Of a stretch of DNA of 64,000 nucleotides, positions 11,101 through 21,335 are shown in pieces. The stretch spans positions 15,368,161 through 15,432,160 of the forward strand of contig NC_052046.1 in assembly GCF_015832195.1 (NCBI RefSeq). Reading direction: 5' to 3'. This stretch comes from Motacilla alba alba. Its lineage: Eukaryota; Chordata; Aves; Passeriformes; Motacillidae. Every line of letters starts with the position of its first letter. The stretch's first letter is position 1. The notes beneath the pieces were generated by a model, which was not told the origin of the DNA, did not search any database, and was given only the letters and a program-made list of their open reading frames with translations. The position numbers and the translations under genes were made by a program.

Positions 11101-14051
11101 CTTATGGAGATAACTATGCTGTGTGTTCACTTACAACTGCATAGAACATATAGCAGTTTCCCACCATAATGCCGTCTATGATACGAATTTTCTCTGAAAA
11201 GGAAATTGTTTGTCTCTAGGGATTACAGTTCTTTTAACTGTCAAGAAGTTTAAAATGTTTCCTAGATGAAAGCTGATGTTCACTTACAATTGAGGATGGT
11301 TGAATTTTGATGGATTAAAATGCATATTTCTACCATTTTCTGAAAAGAAAAAAAACAGCCCCAGACTGTGGGTATGTATGACTCTGTGTTCATGTGTACA
11401 CTTTGACTACTGTGCTCTTATTGACAAATCATAGGCTAGAAATAACAAAGCCCATCACTGGCTTAGTTGTCACAAAGTCTTTAGAATATTCGAACAAAAA
11501 ACTTTGATAATTGAGGCGTTGTGGTTTTTTTTTTTTTTTTGAGTTTTTTTATAAAATTTCCACAACATAGGATCATGAACTGGATCACTAGCTTATTTTT
11601 ATAATATGAAAAAATATGAACATGTGATTCCTTCAATTTACTGCTACTTCAGTGGTAGAAGAAATGATATAAAACACTGAGTTCCTTAGAGCTAAGTATG
11701 ATTTGCCTTCTATACCCTCTTTCAAAACCTTAGTTTTTTTTCCTTTGTTAATTTCCATGGTCTTTTTCATTTCAAAGAGGCTTATTTCTTATGATTCATG
11801 ATACTTAATGTTTAGATTTTATTTTTTGGTAAAGATCCTGTACTTAATAGCAAAGCTTGTATGATTTCATGAACTTGAAAATAGCACACAAACTTGAACT
11901 ATCTCAGGTTGTACTAGCAGGTTAAGCTGATTGGGATATATTTGTGTCAGGGTGTTCCAGTGTAAATTTTATAAAATATCAAGCTAAATTGACTGGACTG
12001 CAGTTTTTCTCTCCCTAAAGGCTCTTTGTCAAGAGGCACATTGTTCACTGTATTTCTTGATGTAACAGCATTGCAAATATACTAAGGTTTTCTTGTTCTT
12101 TTATTTTTTTCCCATGCATACATTATTTTAATTTTTTTCCCTCAGGAAATGTGGAAAAATATCTTTTATTATGTGCAACTGTTTTTGCATGCATAGTTAT
12201 ATTTTAGTATCTTCAGCAAATATCACTCCTTTCATTCATGCATATTTTATTGCGCAACTCACACAAACATTTCTTGACAGAAATTTTGAAATTCAGTCAA
12301 TCTTTTAAAACTGCAAATCTGAGAACTTAAAATGGCACAGGAATCCTGCTTGCTTAATTCTGGTCCCAAAATTCATGTTATTGATGATTCAGATATTGTG
12401 AGGTGGAGAGTGCACACACATACACAAAAGAATATTTAATACTGGTTAGTACTGACCTTGAAATCATAGTATCAGCATCCTGCCTTCCCAAAATTAGTAT
12501 TTGTTTTCTGAAATTTTTCTCATTTTCCAAATTTTTTTAAAGAATAAAAAAATCTTTTTTATTTTTCTTACTTTTCTCTACCTGTTATCATAAAACTGTT
12601 AATAAATCCAACTGGTATACTACCAAGACATATTCAAAAAATAAAATTACTCATGCCAAAATCTTGAAATAATTGGATTTGAAGTTTCAGGCTAAATCAA
12701 TAATAAAAATAGACTATAATTTTTAATGGAGTGCAATCTATGTTTAAATAGAAGAAAAAAATCTCTTTCTGGAGATTAATTTCTGGCTTGGATTTATATC
12801 TATCTCCTTCCATATAATGTAGCATTTGTTTGGTTATTAGCTGAATTGTCCTAAGAGAAAGAGAAAGTGAGAGATTTCTGTCTATTAAAGACTAAATTTG
12901 GTCTTGTAAATGAAGATTCTGTCTTAAGAGATGTCTTGATCTTTTCAATATTGTAGTAGAAGTGCTAGCCTCTGCACAAAAACGGTCTCATCTGATGTTC
13001 TTAGTATTTTTCTCATTCTGCTGTAGTTCGTCTCTAACTTGTTATTGTACATGACAAAGATTGCACCTGAGCAGAAAGTGAATAAGCCTTCCCAGTTGTC
13101 AAAGTCCAGAAGTGCAAGGATTACTTCTATGATGTAGTTATTGTGGTCATCCAGGCAGGTGAAGTGAGAGATTGGATATGGGAGTAATGTAATTTGACAG
13201 CTCTTTTCATCTTAGAAATTTAAGGGAGATTAAGAAGGTCTGGTGTGTAATGGTGGAGCCATGCCATCTTCACTAAAAGTACTGGGAGAGGAAAATTCAA
13301 GGTGACAGATTTAAAAATTGTGTCAATTAACTAGTAGACTTGACACAAAAATCACACAGATGGAAAAATACCTAAAATACTGTAATCTTAGGAAGAAGTC
13401 ATTTTGATGTTTCAAGAAGATACAAATAATCTCAGAACAAAGGATTACATTGTTAATTAAGTAGAATGTTTCAAAGCAGAGTTATGCAGAGGAGCAGAAA
13501 AATAAAAGTTGGCATCAGGTGACATCATTTCTTGAAGTGAAATTTGACATTTGTTACAAACACTGTTTAAAGAATTCAGACATTTTCAGTCAGAACAGAA
13601 ACATAAGTGGCCCATACTAGAACATTTAAAAGCAGAAACTGAAGAGTCTTGGAATAAATGACTCCAGAGGAATTCTTTCCAAGTTTCTAATTTAGGACAA
13701 TGAAGAGGTGTTGATTCAGGATGGCTGTGAATGTGGTATCAGACAGCAATGGTCGTGGTAGGCCTGAACACAAACTAGCTTGAGAAATAAAAGTCCATAA
13801 GGACTACAAAAGAATTTTAAAAAAAAAATTTATCACCGGTTTTGGAAAAAATACATTGAATTAGTAGAAGAAACTAATTTCTACAATAGATTTCCATTAA
13901 ATTTTCTTCTTTCTCAGTCAATTATATGACTTTTGTGACACAGTAAAATGTGGATAAGACTGCTTGCCTGTTCTGAATACTGGCAGGAAAATCCAGAGAA
14001 AAGTCTTTAAAGTCTTTGAGTGCTAGAGTAATACCACCTATATCAAAGCAA
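8121..14051. other. Unique AT-rich non-coding DNA
   Basis: About 5.9 kb without recognisable transposons or coding potential. Open frames are no longer than about 90 codons. A minus-strand frame at 8439-8702 lies in a slightly GC-richer patch but has no family motif. There is a 16-T run at 11525-11540. The 9730-9990 interval looks compositionally balanced and repeat-free and could be a weakly conserved element, which is not claimed here. Confidence 0.55.
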
Positions 14052-14151
14052 GGATGGATGGATGGATGGATGGATGGATGGATGGATGGATGGATGGATG
14101 GATGGATGGATGGATGGATGGATGGATGGATGGATGGATGGATGGATGGAT
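14052..14151. repeat. (GGAT)25 microsatellite, uninterrupted
   Basis: Exactly 25 perfect copies of GGAT (ATCC on the other strand), with no interruption. Two overlapping minus-strand open frames run through it as Ile-His-Pro-Ser repeats because a 4-bp repeat with no stop keeps frames open. They are artefacts and not genes. A pure tract of this length is expected to be highly polymorphic. Confidence 0.97.
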
Positions 14152-15504
14152 AAACAGGTGTGTAGAAGTGTAAGTGTATAACAAAAATTGAAAAGGGTTC
14201 AGTAGCCAACTGTGTGTACCTGTAGGTGTTACATGGATGCTTGTGAGCAAAGTGAGAGGATTATTAAAATTATTGAAACAGTGATAAGAGAACTCAGCAT
14301 TGCTGAAGGACTGTAATCTGTGAAAGCCACTAAGAATATTTCTTGACTATTGATAGTTGTTTGCAATGGGTAACAGAGAAGTAGCATTTTGGGCTTCCAT
14401 GTCACCAAGAGTACCAAGAGTACTTTAGCATGTCACTTGTTGAGTATTTTGCTTCAAAGAATTTTAGAAGGGTTAGCTAATGTATACAGCACCCTCCAAC
14501 CATGAAGTGGATGTGAATTTTAATTTGTTCAGGCAGCAGGGAATGACTTTCTAAGCTATAGGCTACTTAAATAATAGAGTTATCAAGACTGGCATGACCC
14601 TTGTTTTGTTCAGTTGGGTTTTTGTTTGTTTGCAAGGTTGATAGGATCCAATCTCTACAAGGATTAAAGAAGTAAAGGAATAGACACCAGCTTATTCCTT
14701 TACTTAAATTGTCCTCACCAGTCCTGAGCCAGTGAGATGAAACAGGTTGTGAGGTTAGATCTCACAGTTAGGGGGGCTAAATCCTTGAGAGCAGTGAGAT
14801 TTAAGATTCAGTCTCCTTCAGAGAGTTTATTTTCTGACTGCTTCTAAGGAATTGCTTCATTTTGGCTTTTGTAGTTCCCCCTCTTTGTACCCCACTCTAA
14901 AATCCCTCTGCAACATTTTCTCACCTGTGGCTTGTAGAGGCTACAGGGGCACTACTTGATGAAGTTCAGCTGCTTGACTCCCAGCACAGAGGGCCTTAAA
15001 TTACTTTTCTGTATGCAGCTCCAGATCACAGTACTGGACTCCAGGCTAGGTTAGTGATCTAGATTATTAACTTTGTTACCTCTTTATCTCCTCTCCTAGA
15101 ATATAAGTGGACCAAGAAGTAGTTTTATGTTCTGCAATCACACAATTCATATGTTTTTGTTACCCTGTGGAAGGTTATACTAGCACAGCTCCTTGTAGTA
15201 CAGTTGCTACCTCTAGAAACACAGCTACCATTACTAAGTTTAGTACTAAATATGACAGATCTGAGAATCTAGTCATAAACATTTATCCCTTTCCTCAGTA
15301 GCCTAGATCTAACTCTATCAAAATAAAGTCACAAGATAAAGTAACAGGAAAGGAACAGAGCATGTGTATTTCAAAGAAAAGATACAGTTACAATACAGTA
15401 ACGAAGAATTAATATAACCACAGTAATTTTGCATTACCTATTACATACCTACCAGTATATTTGTGCTATTGAACCTTTTTGCACTGTGGCAGCAATAACC
15501 CTAG
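14152..15504. other. Unique non-coding DNA
   Basis: No recognisable gene. Between about 14930 and 15300 the sequence is somewhat richer in G and C than its surroundings and contains a 64-codon plus-strand open frame without motifs. I could not assign it to a repeat family. Confidence 0.5.
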
Positions 15505-15693
15505 AATCATTAAATCATTAAGGCTGAGAAAGATCTCTAAGATAATTGAGTCCAAATGTCCAAATATTAAACGAGCACTGCTGTGTTCACCATTAACCAT
15601 ATCCCTGTGTGCCACAGCCACACATCTTTTAAATACCTCTAGGGACTGTGATTCAACCATTTTCCTGAGCAACCTGTTACATTGTTTGACCAG
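15505..15693 (-). mobile_element. CR1 LINE 3' end (left part, split by an insertion)
   Basis: Minus-strand CR1 3' terminus. It begins with the tail-like AATCATTAAATCATTAAG, followed by the typical CR1 end ending in GAGTCCAA. Its reading continues to TTGACCA, where CR1 identity stops abruptly and retroviral sequence begins. CR1 resumes at about 16226 with the next expected bases, so this and the right part were one element. Confidence 0.85.
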
Positions 15694-15941
15694 TGATTGC
15701 GGTGACTAACAGCTGGCTCGGAGGCCTCACAGTTACAGATAACCCTAATTAGAACTCGACCAGTCTAGGCCACTGGGGACATAGACAGCTACTGGATAGT
15801 AAGCTGGATGGCATCCAAATTCTGCCAATCAGCACCAACCGTGACCTCTCAAAAACTATGTAAAGGGAACTGCACTCAATAAGAGTTGGCTATTGCTGCA
15901 TGAACCTCGAGTCTTATGTCTCATCTGTCTCTACTGCGACA
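15694..15941 (+). repeat. Retroviral LTR, about 248 bp
   Basis: It begins TGATTGCGG and ends CTGCGACA. A TATA-like TATGTAAAG lies at 15857-15865 and a polyadenylation-like AATAAG at 15878-15883. That gives a very short R region and a U5 of roughly 55 bases, which is compact but reasonable for a small avian retroviral LTR. The exact left boundary rests on where CR1 identity stops. Confidence 0.65.
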
Positions 15942-15943
15942 AG

Positions 15944-15962
15944 TGGCGATACCTGATGTGAT
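15944..15962 (+). promoter_or_regulatory. Retroviral primer-binding site, tRNA-Trp-like, decayed
   Basis: TGGCGATACCTGATGTGAT lies two bases after the LTR-terminal CA, the spacing normal for a provirus. It matches the tRNA-Trp primer-binding site of avian alpharetroviruses except for a one-base insertion and a few substitutions. Most of the substitutions are transitions, as expected from decay. Inference from pattern; a tRNA comparison would settle it. Confidence 0.6.
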
Positions 15963-16078
15963 TGGCAGCAGCCACACAGTGTGGAGAGCAGGGAGACTCA
16001 GCCCCAGCGGAGGAGAGCAGCTGGGGATTGCTGCAAAGGTCCCAAATGTGTATGTAAATAGAAAAACCCGCTGGGGAC

Positions 16079-16240
16079 ATGGGGATGCAAGTTTCCATTG
16101 AAGAAAATGCCGTGGTACAGGCATGGCCCCTCCCCTTATGTGAACGGGGGACAGAGCACGTACACGAACAGGCTCTACAAGCCTTGCGATTGTGGTGCAA
16201 GAGCCATGGACTGGACAAAACTGCAACACCTCTTCAGTGA
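16079..16240 (+). pseudogene. Short Met-Gly ORF, possible gag 5' remnant, truncated
   Basis: A 53-codon frame starting ATG GGG, placed about 115 bases after the primer-binding site, where a retroviral gag would begin. A Met-Gly start is typical of myristoylated matrix proteins. The residues include a Trp-Pro-Leu-Pro-Leu stretch and a predicted helix rich in Gln, Ala and Leu. The last few codons come from the adjoining CR1, and the stop (16238-16240) lies in CR1. I cannot match the residues to a named Gag family, so position and the N-terminal glycine are the only support. Confidence 0.35.
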
Positions 16241-16536
16241 AGACATTTTTCCTATATCTAACCTAATCTCCCCTGGCACAACTTGACGCTGTTTCCTTCT
16301 GTTCTGTCACTTGTTACATGGCAGAAGAGAATGTACCCCCACCTGGCTATAGCCTCCTGTCTGGCAGTTTCCAAGAGCAATAAGTTCCTGCTCAGCCTCA
16401 TTTTACAGCGTCTAAACATCTCCAGTTCCATCACCTGCAACCCATAAGGCTTGTGGTCTGGTCCCTTCATCAGCTGTGTTCCCTCCAGGCCGTGAATGAC
16501 GTAGTCATGTTCTGTCTTTACTGGATTGCTCAACAA
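16226..16536 (-). mobile_element. CR1 LINE (right part, split by an insertion)
   Basis: Continuation of the interrupted CR1 on the minus strand. The open frame 16258-16536 reads as the CR1 ORF2 C-terminus: GPDHKPYG, then LEMFRRCKMRLSR, then the TSDRTEGNSVKLCQGR block. Its 5' limit is uncertain because identity fades after about 16500. No CR1 sequence appears to be missing between this and the left part. Confidence 0.85.
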
Positions 16537-19500
16537 TGTACTAGTCCATCCCTATTCTGAAGTAAGGGTCATCTATTACATTTAGATCACTGTGTGCTGA
16601 TATAAAATAGAAATTTGTGGTGACAATTCCATGGTCCAAACACTGGTCTTTGAATCATCACAGCTCAGACAGGTCCCAAAATATGTCTCTTATGTATATA
16701 TGTAAATACATGGACTTAAAGCACAGCACTGTGGCCATCTCCTGTTCTCTGATACCATGTCCTCTTGATTATCTGGAAGAGAAGCTACAGTGCTGTGTCA
16801 TGGATCAACCATGCCAGGATCCCTCCTGGGAGGGTGTAATCTAGCCACAGCTACAGACAGACCTCCGCTCTCTGCCTTGGTGCAGTACTTCCATGTGTTT
16901 TGGAAACTGGATAAAGTTAACATAATTTCTAACACAGTTCAAAGGAACTAAAAGCCCTGTGAAAAATTATTTAGATAATTAGATGTTTACAAACTATTTA
17001 AATATACTTAGATTAAGACATTAAGATGCTTTACTTTATATGTCAACATAAAAACCCATTGATTTTCACCAGAGGAAAATGAAAAGAATTTGTTCATCAT
17101 GTTGTCAGAGGTCAAGGGCTTTAGAATTTAATAAAAACAGATAGTTCTGATCTGTTTCATGTTAAAATCTTCAGAGACCTCAAAATATGGTTCATACAGA
17201 GCACTTTATTATGAGCTCTGAGTACTCTGTCATTAGCAACTCTCTGTTGCTCTTCCTGAGGCAGAGATAACTGTCCAAAAGTATTCTAGTCCTTCCAAGG
17301 GTAGGGCGCTTCAACACCCCATTGAAGATTCTTGATGGAGAATTGAAAGAGGTTATTAACATGTTGTTTATGAATCAGATTAAGGAAAAAATCTCTACTT
17401 CTGCAGTCCCTTCCCTGTCATGGGAGCACTTTGTATTGATTCAGAAATTACTCCAAAATGAGCTCTTTAATTTTCTTTCTATCAGTTTACCAAATACTTA
17501 TACATCAGTCATAATTTGTAGGGGAAAAATAAACCAAAAATTCAACTTATGTTCTGCTTCACTAACATGCAGAAAGTAACTTTGGTGTCCAAAACCATGA
17601 AAGAGGTAGAAGAAGAATCATCAAGTATCATTAAAACTGTTTGCATCTTCTGTTATAATGACTAAAATAAAAGAGAAGACGTATATGAATACAATTTAAA
17701 GACATTTGTCGTAATCCTAAGACATTTGTGAAACAGGTAAAGGATAAGTGAGGATTGCTTAACGTGTGTGCCCTTAGAATAGAAATATATCTCTGTGAAC
17801 AGATATAGAAGTAAAGAAACCTCTATAAGTGTGAAAAAACTGCCTGAGAACATATGCTATGTAGCAATAGGAAATGGTTAGATATCATGTACATGTAAAA
17901 GTAATAGGGATTTTAAGTAGGCAGAACATAAATATTTGCTTTGGAGTTCAGCCAGCAAACAGGAGTCCTTTGCTTTAAAACTAAATGAATGTGTGGCTGT
18001 GGGGTAAAAAAGAAATCTATGTTGCAGGCTCAGTGCTAAGGCATATCACTTCCAGTAACCATAGATCAGGCAGATGGGTCACATTGTACCACCTCTCTGA
18101 GCTCTGTCTTGGTTTATTTTTAACTTGTTGCCAGCATTTTGCACCACTGGGTACAGACAAAGGGGAAAAATCCTGATTCTTAGTGCAGAGCATTTTTTCC
18201 TGGTGGGTATTTTGTAACTATCTTTGGTGACAAGTGATAGGCTGTAATCCAGGGCTTTGGTGGGGTAGGCAGTCTTAAGGGTAAAAAATTATTGTGAAAT
18301 TTCACACTCAGCATTATGTTATTTCCAGGTTCTGATTCTGAGTCTTAAGAGATTGGGAAAAGAGAGAGGAAAAATTTGTATAGAAAAAATGATAAGAATT
18401 AATTTGACATTGTAAAGAAAATTTTTTTTCCTGTTTATGTGTCTCTACTGCACTTCCTCATTTCGTAAAAAGATCTTTCATTTGCTTTTTTAATACGTTT
18501 GTCTTGCATCAGATTTCACTGGGTGACACGGAAGGAAACAATACTGAGCATGCAATTGCATCAGGTCACATCTTGACCTTCACATTATGCATCCTTGGCA
18601 GTCAGTAATGTGTCATGATCCTTTCCCACCCTGACATCTGCTCTAACTTCAAAAGATGAAAGCTATCTTAGGCTTCTAAGAATTGTTCTACCTTCTCAGA
18701 TAAACAATGTTGTATGTCCTAGTATTTTCTATTTCCACGCCTACCACCATTTCCACAGAATTACATGGAAGTTGTATCATTCTGATAAGAAATCCTACTG
18801 GTTTTCACTCTGTGGTCCCCTTTGCATATGATGTATACCTCCATCTCTGGACACTTGACATAGTATTAACAAGACAGTGTGTAATGTCTCCTCTGCACAA
18901 TTCTGTTATATCCCTCATATAATAATTTCACTGCCATTTGTCATGAGGCACAAGAAATAAAAATACGTCCTACATATTTTCTGTAAATCTCCTTTCTTAA
19001 TACACCTAGAGAGTATCTTTTTCAATACTCAGCCTCTGCTAATTTCTTTTCATTTGGGCATTTCCAGATCATGAGTTTTGCTCTCTGAGATTTAGAAAAA
19101 TCCATAGCAAAGTTGTATTTTTCAGAATAATAGTCTTCTCACCATTCTGTCTTCTTCAGGTCTGATCTCTGACTCTGAACTAAACCTTAAAACTCCTGGT
19201 CAATGAGTAAGTGGAAAATATTGGTTGGCAGGAATAAGGGTAGTTTCCAGCAGCAGAGCATGGGCACATGACAGGTCTTGAAAGAAATGAGTCAGACTTT
19301 CCTGTCAGACAAGCTCCCAGGGCTCACCTCTTCCTTTCATATATTCATGCTTTATGACATGCTTCTGTCCTTGAAGCTCCACATAGTCGATAACTATGAC
19401 AGGAGTTGCTTCCGCCTGAGATATGCACAGAAAAGCTATTTTCTAATAAATACTGCTTCATCCTGCCATGAGTTCCTATTGCAATGAATATTGCACAGCC

Positions 19501-21035
19501 CCAACCTTAGTGAACAAAAACATAGAAAACAAAGTAAAGCTCACTTGTGCAATTCCCTTTCCTCTGTGGGTAGTTGCTACTTGATATCTGCCCACTGGTT
19601 GTTAACTGCAGTAAGAAATACTAAATCAAAATCAACATTTCTAGGTATGCCTACACCCACAAGACCTTTTTGTTAGACATGATTTGTTAGCCAGCTTCAG
19701 GCAGAGCAGTGTTTGGCTACTTTTAAGAAATCTCTTTGGCTCTGAGCAGTATACCATTTGAACAGCTCTCAGATAATTATCCCAATTTTTGAGGAGATAA
19801 AATAGTTACATGCAAAACAGGGTGCTAATTTAATTATGTTACAGTTCACAAGAACTTTGCTTTGCCTTCTAAAGAAACAGAAATCTATCTATGAATCCCA
19901 GAGCAAAACTCTATAAAAAGTAACAAACTTTTCCTGCTCCTTGAAAAAGGAAAAGGGAAAGGGAGAGGGAAACAAAAAGAGGGAAAAAAAGTGGTTTCAT
20001 AAATGGAACCATTGGCTCTTGACACTGCCTTAGTCTTGCATGGTAGTAAATTAGTAAATTGGGGAACAAGAAATACATTTAGACTTTTCCAAGGTTTGGT
20101 GTTTCATTGATAATCTGACTGAGACAGCTATTGCTGGTCTAAGGAATATATAGACTGCTGCAAAATCCTTGTCCAGATTCCTGCCCTGGTCCATGGGGTT
20201 TGGATCAGGCCTTCAAAAGCTACATATGCAAAAGCCATTGTTGTTTTGGCATCTTACATTGTTTTCCTACTTAGTGCCGAATTTTCAAAAATGAAGGATT
20301 AAAGATTAGGAACAAAGCTCAGGAAAAATGGATTTTACAGATGAGAGGGATTGCAAATCATGTCAGTGTGTGCCAGAAAGCTCCTTACAGCTCTCACATA
20401 AGCTACAGAAATGCAGCCTGAATCTCCAGGAAGCAAATATTCCCTGCCACAATTTTAAAAAGAGGCACTTACCAAGCCTATATATTGTTCAGGCACTACA
20501 AATACTTCTATTTTTTTCTTGATTTCTAGAAAGATATTTTGCTCATGCTATATTAGAATGACAATGACATCTAAGTCAAGGCTAAACCCACAGCAGAGTG
20601 ATGAGCATCCTGTCTGAATGTGGCGTACAAGCACAGCCATAGCACAAAGCACCATTTTATCTTTGTATGTCCTCTGGATGTTTGCTCTAATCATCCAGCA
20701 ATGCGACATACAACATTAAAAAAAAAAAAAAAAGGTAAAAAACCACTTGTAGATTGGAATGTCACATTAAAAAGTAAATTTAAAAATAAGAAAAAAGAAA
20801 ATAAAATAATTAAACACTTTCTTGTATGGGTTGTACATTTTCTACACATATGTGCAGGGAAGCAGGCACCAGACATTGAATAGATGGTTTGATATTTAAT
20901 CAGAATACAGCTATTTAGATATTTTCTTGGTCTGTCTCTGGATTTTTCATGAAAAATACGTGGGTAACAGCAGCCAACCTGATTTGCATGTGTGTGTGTG
21001 TGTCTGATTTGTTCACTGCTATGCCTCCTGTGTCC
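16537..21035. other. Unique AT-rich non-coding DNA with simple tracts
   Basis: No recognisable gene or transposon. It includes a purine-rich stretch at about 19943-19991, a 16-A run at 20718-20733 and a short (TG)n at about 20990-21002. Open frames stay below 90 codons and lack motifs. The frame at 20620-20883 is open mainly because it crosses the A-tract. Confidence 0.55.
20718..20733. repeat. Poly-A tract (16 A)
   Basis: Uninterrupted 16-A run followed by A-rich sequence for about 100 bases. The preceding sequence on the plus strand does not look like a processed transcript I can identify, so a retrocopy is not claimed. Confidence 0.8.
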
Positions 21036-21335
21036 TACATCTTAATCACATCCAGGCACCCGCCCCATTACATTACCAGAAGGGAAGTGATGGACATCCC
21101 TTGACTCTCTTCATGACCCTCTGATAATCCTGTTTCACACACAGGCTCCCTGCTGTATGAAACACAAAAGCTGCCACTGTAGTTCTTTACTTCCAGTCGA
21201 TATTCTGACAGACTTGATCTAGCAAATTAGTATGCCGTGGTAGGGGCACGACAAAAGACCCTTTTGACACACTCTGAATCGATACAAAGGCCAACAGAGA
21301 GCCATTTCACCGTAGTTCTGTTATTTTTCCCCTTT
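21036..21335. other. Candidate conserved non-coding block with retained CpGs
   Basis: A repeat-free, compositionally balanced 300-base stretch between AT-rich flanks. It keeps several CpG sites (for example in TCGATATT, GCCGTGG, GCACGAC, ATCGATAC and CACCGTAG), while most surrounding DNA has lost CpG. Retention suggests constraint or low germline methylation. There is no coding frame. This is inference only. Confidence 0.25.

Larger units (their letters stand above)
15694..16225 (+). mobile_element. Endogenous retrovirus fragment (5' LTR, PBS, leader, start of internal region)
   Basis: A 532-bp plus-strand insert within the CR1 copy. It contains an LTR starting TG and ending CA, then two bases, then a tRNA-Trp-like primer-binding site, then a leader of about 120 bases, then an ATG-GGG start of a short ORF. 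The rest of the provirus and the 3' LTR are absent, and the right edge runs directly into CR1. No clear target-site duplication was seen. It could be a class II or alpharetrovirus-related avian ERV, but the family is not established here. Confidence 0.7.

Noticed and set aside
13922..14250. Two overlapping minus-strand frames with Ile-His-Pro-Ser repeats
   Set aside because: They exist only because the (GGAT)25 tract has no stop codon in these frames. Not genes.
20620..20890. Poly-A run as a sign of a processed pseudogene
   Set aside because: The upstream sequence is not recognisable as a transcript, and no target duplication was seen.
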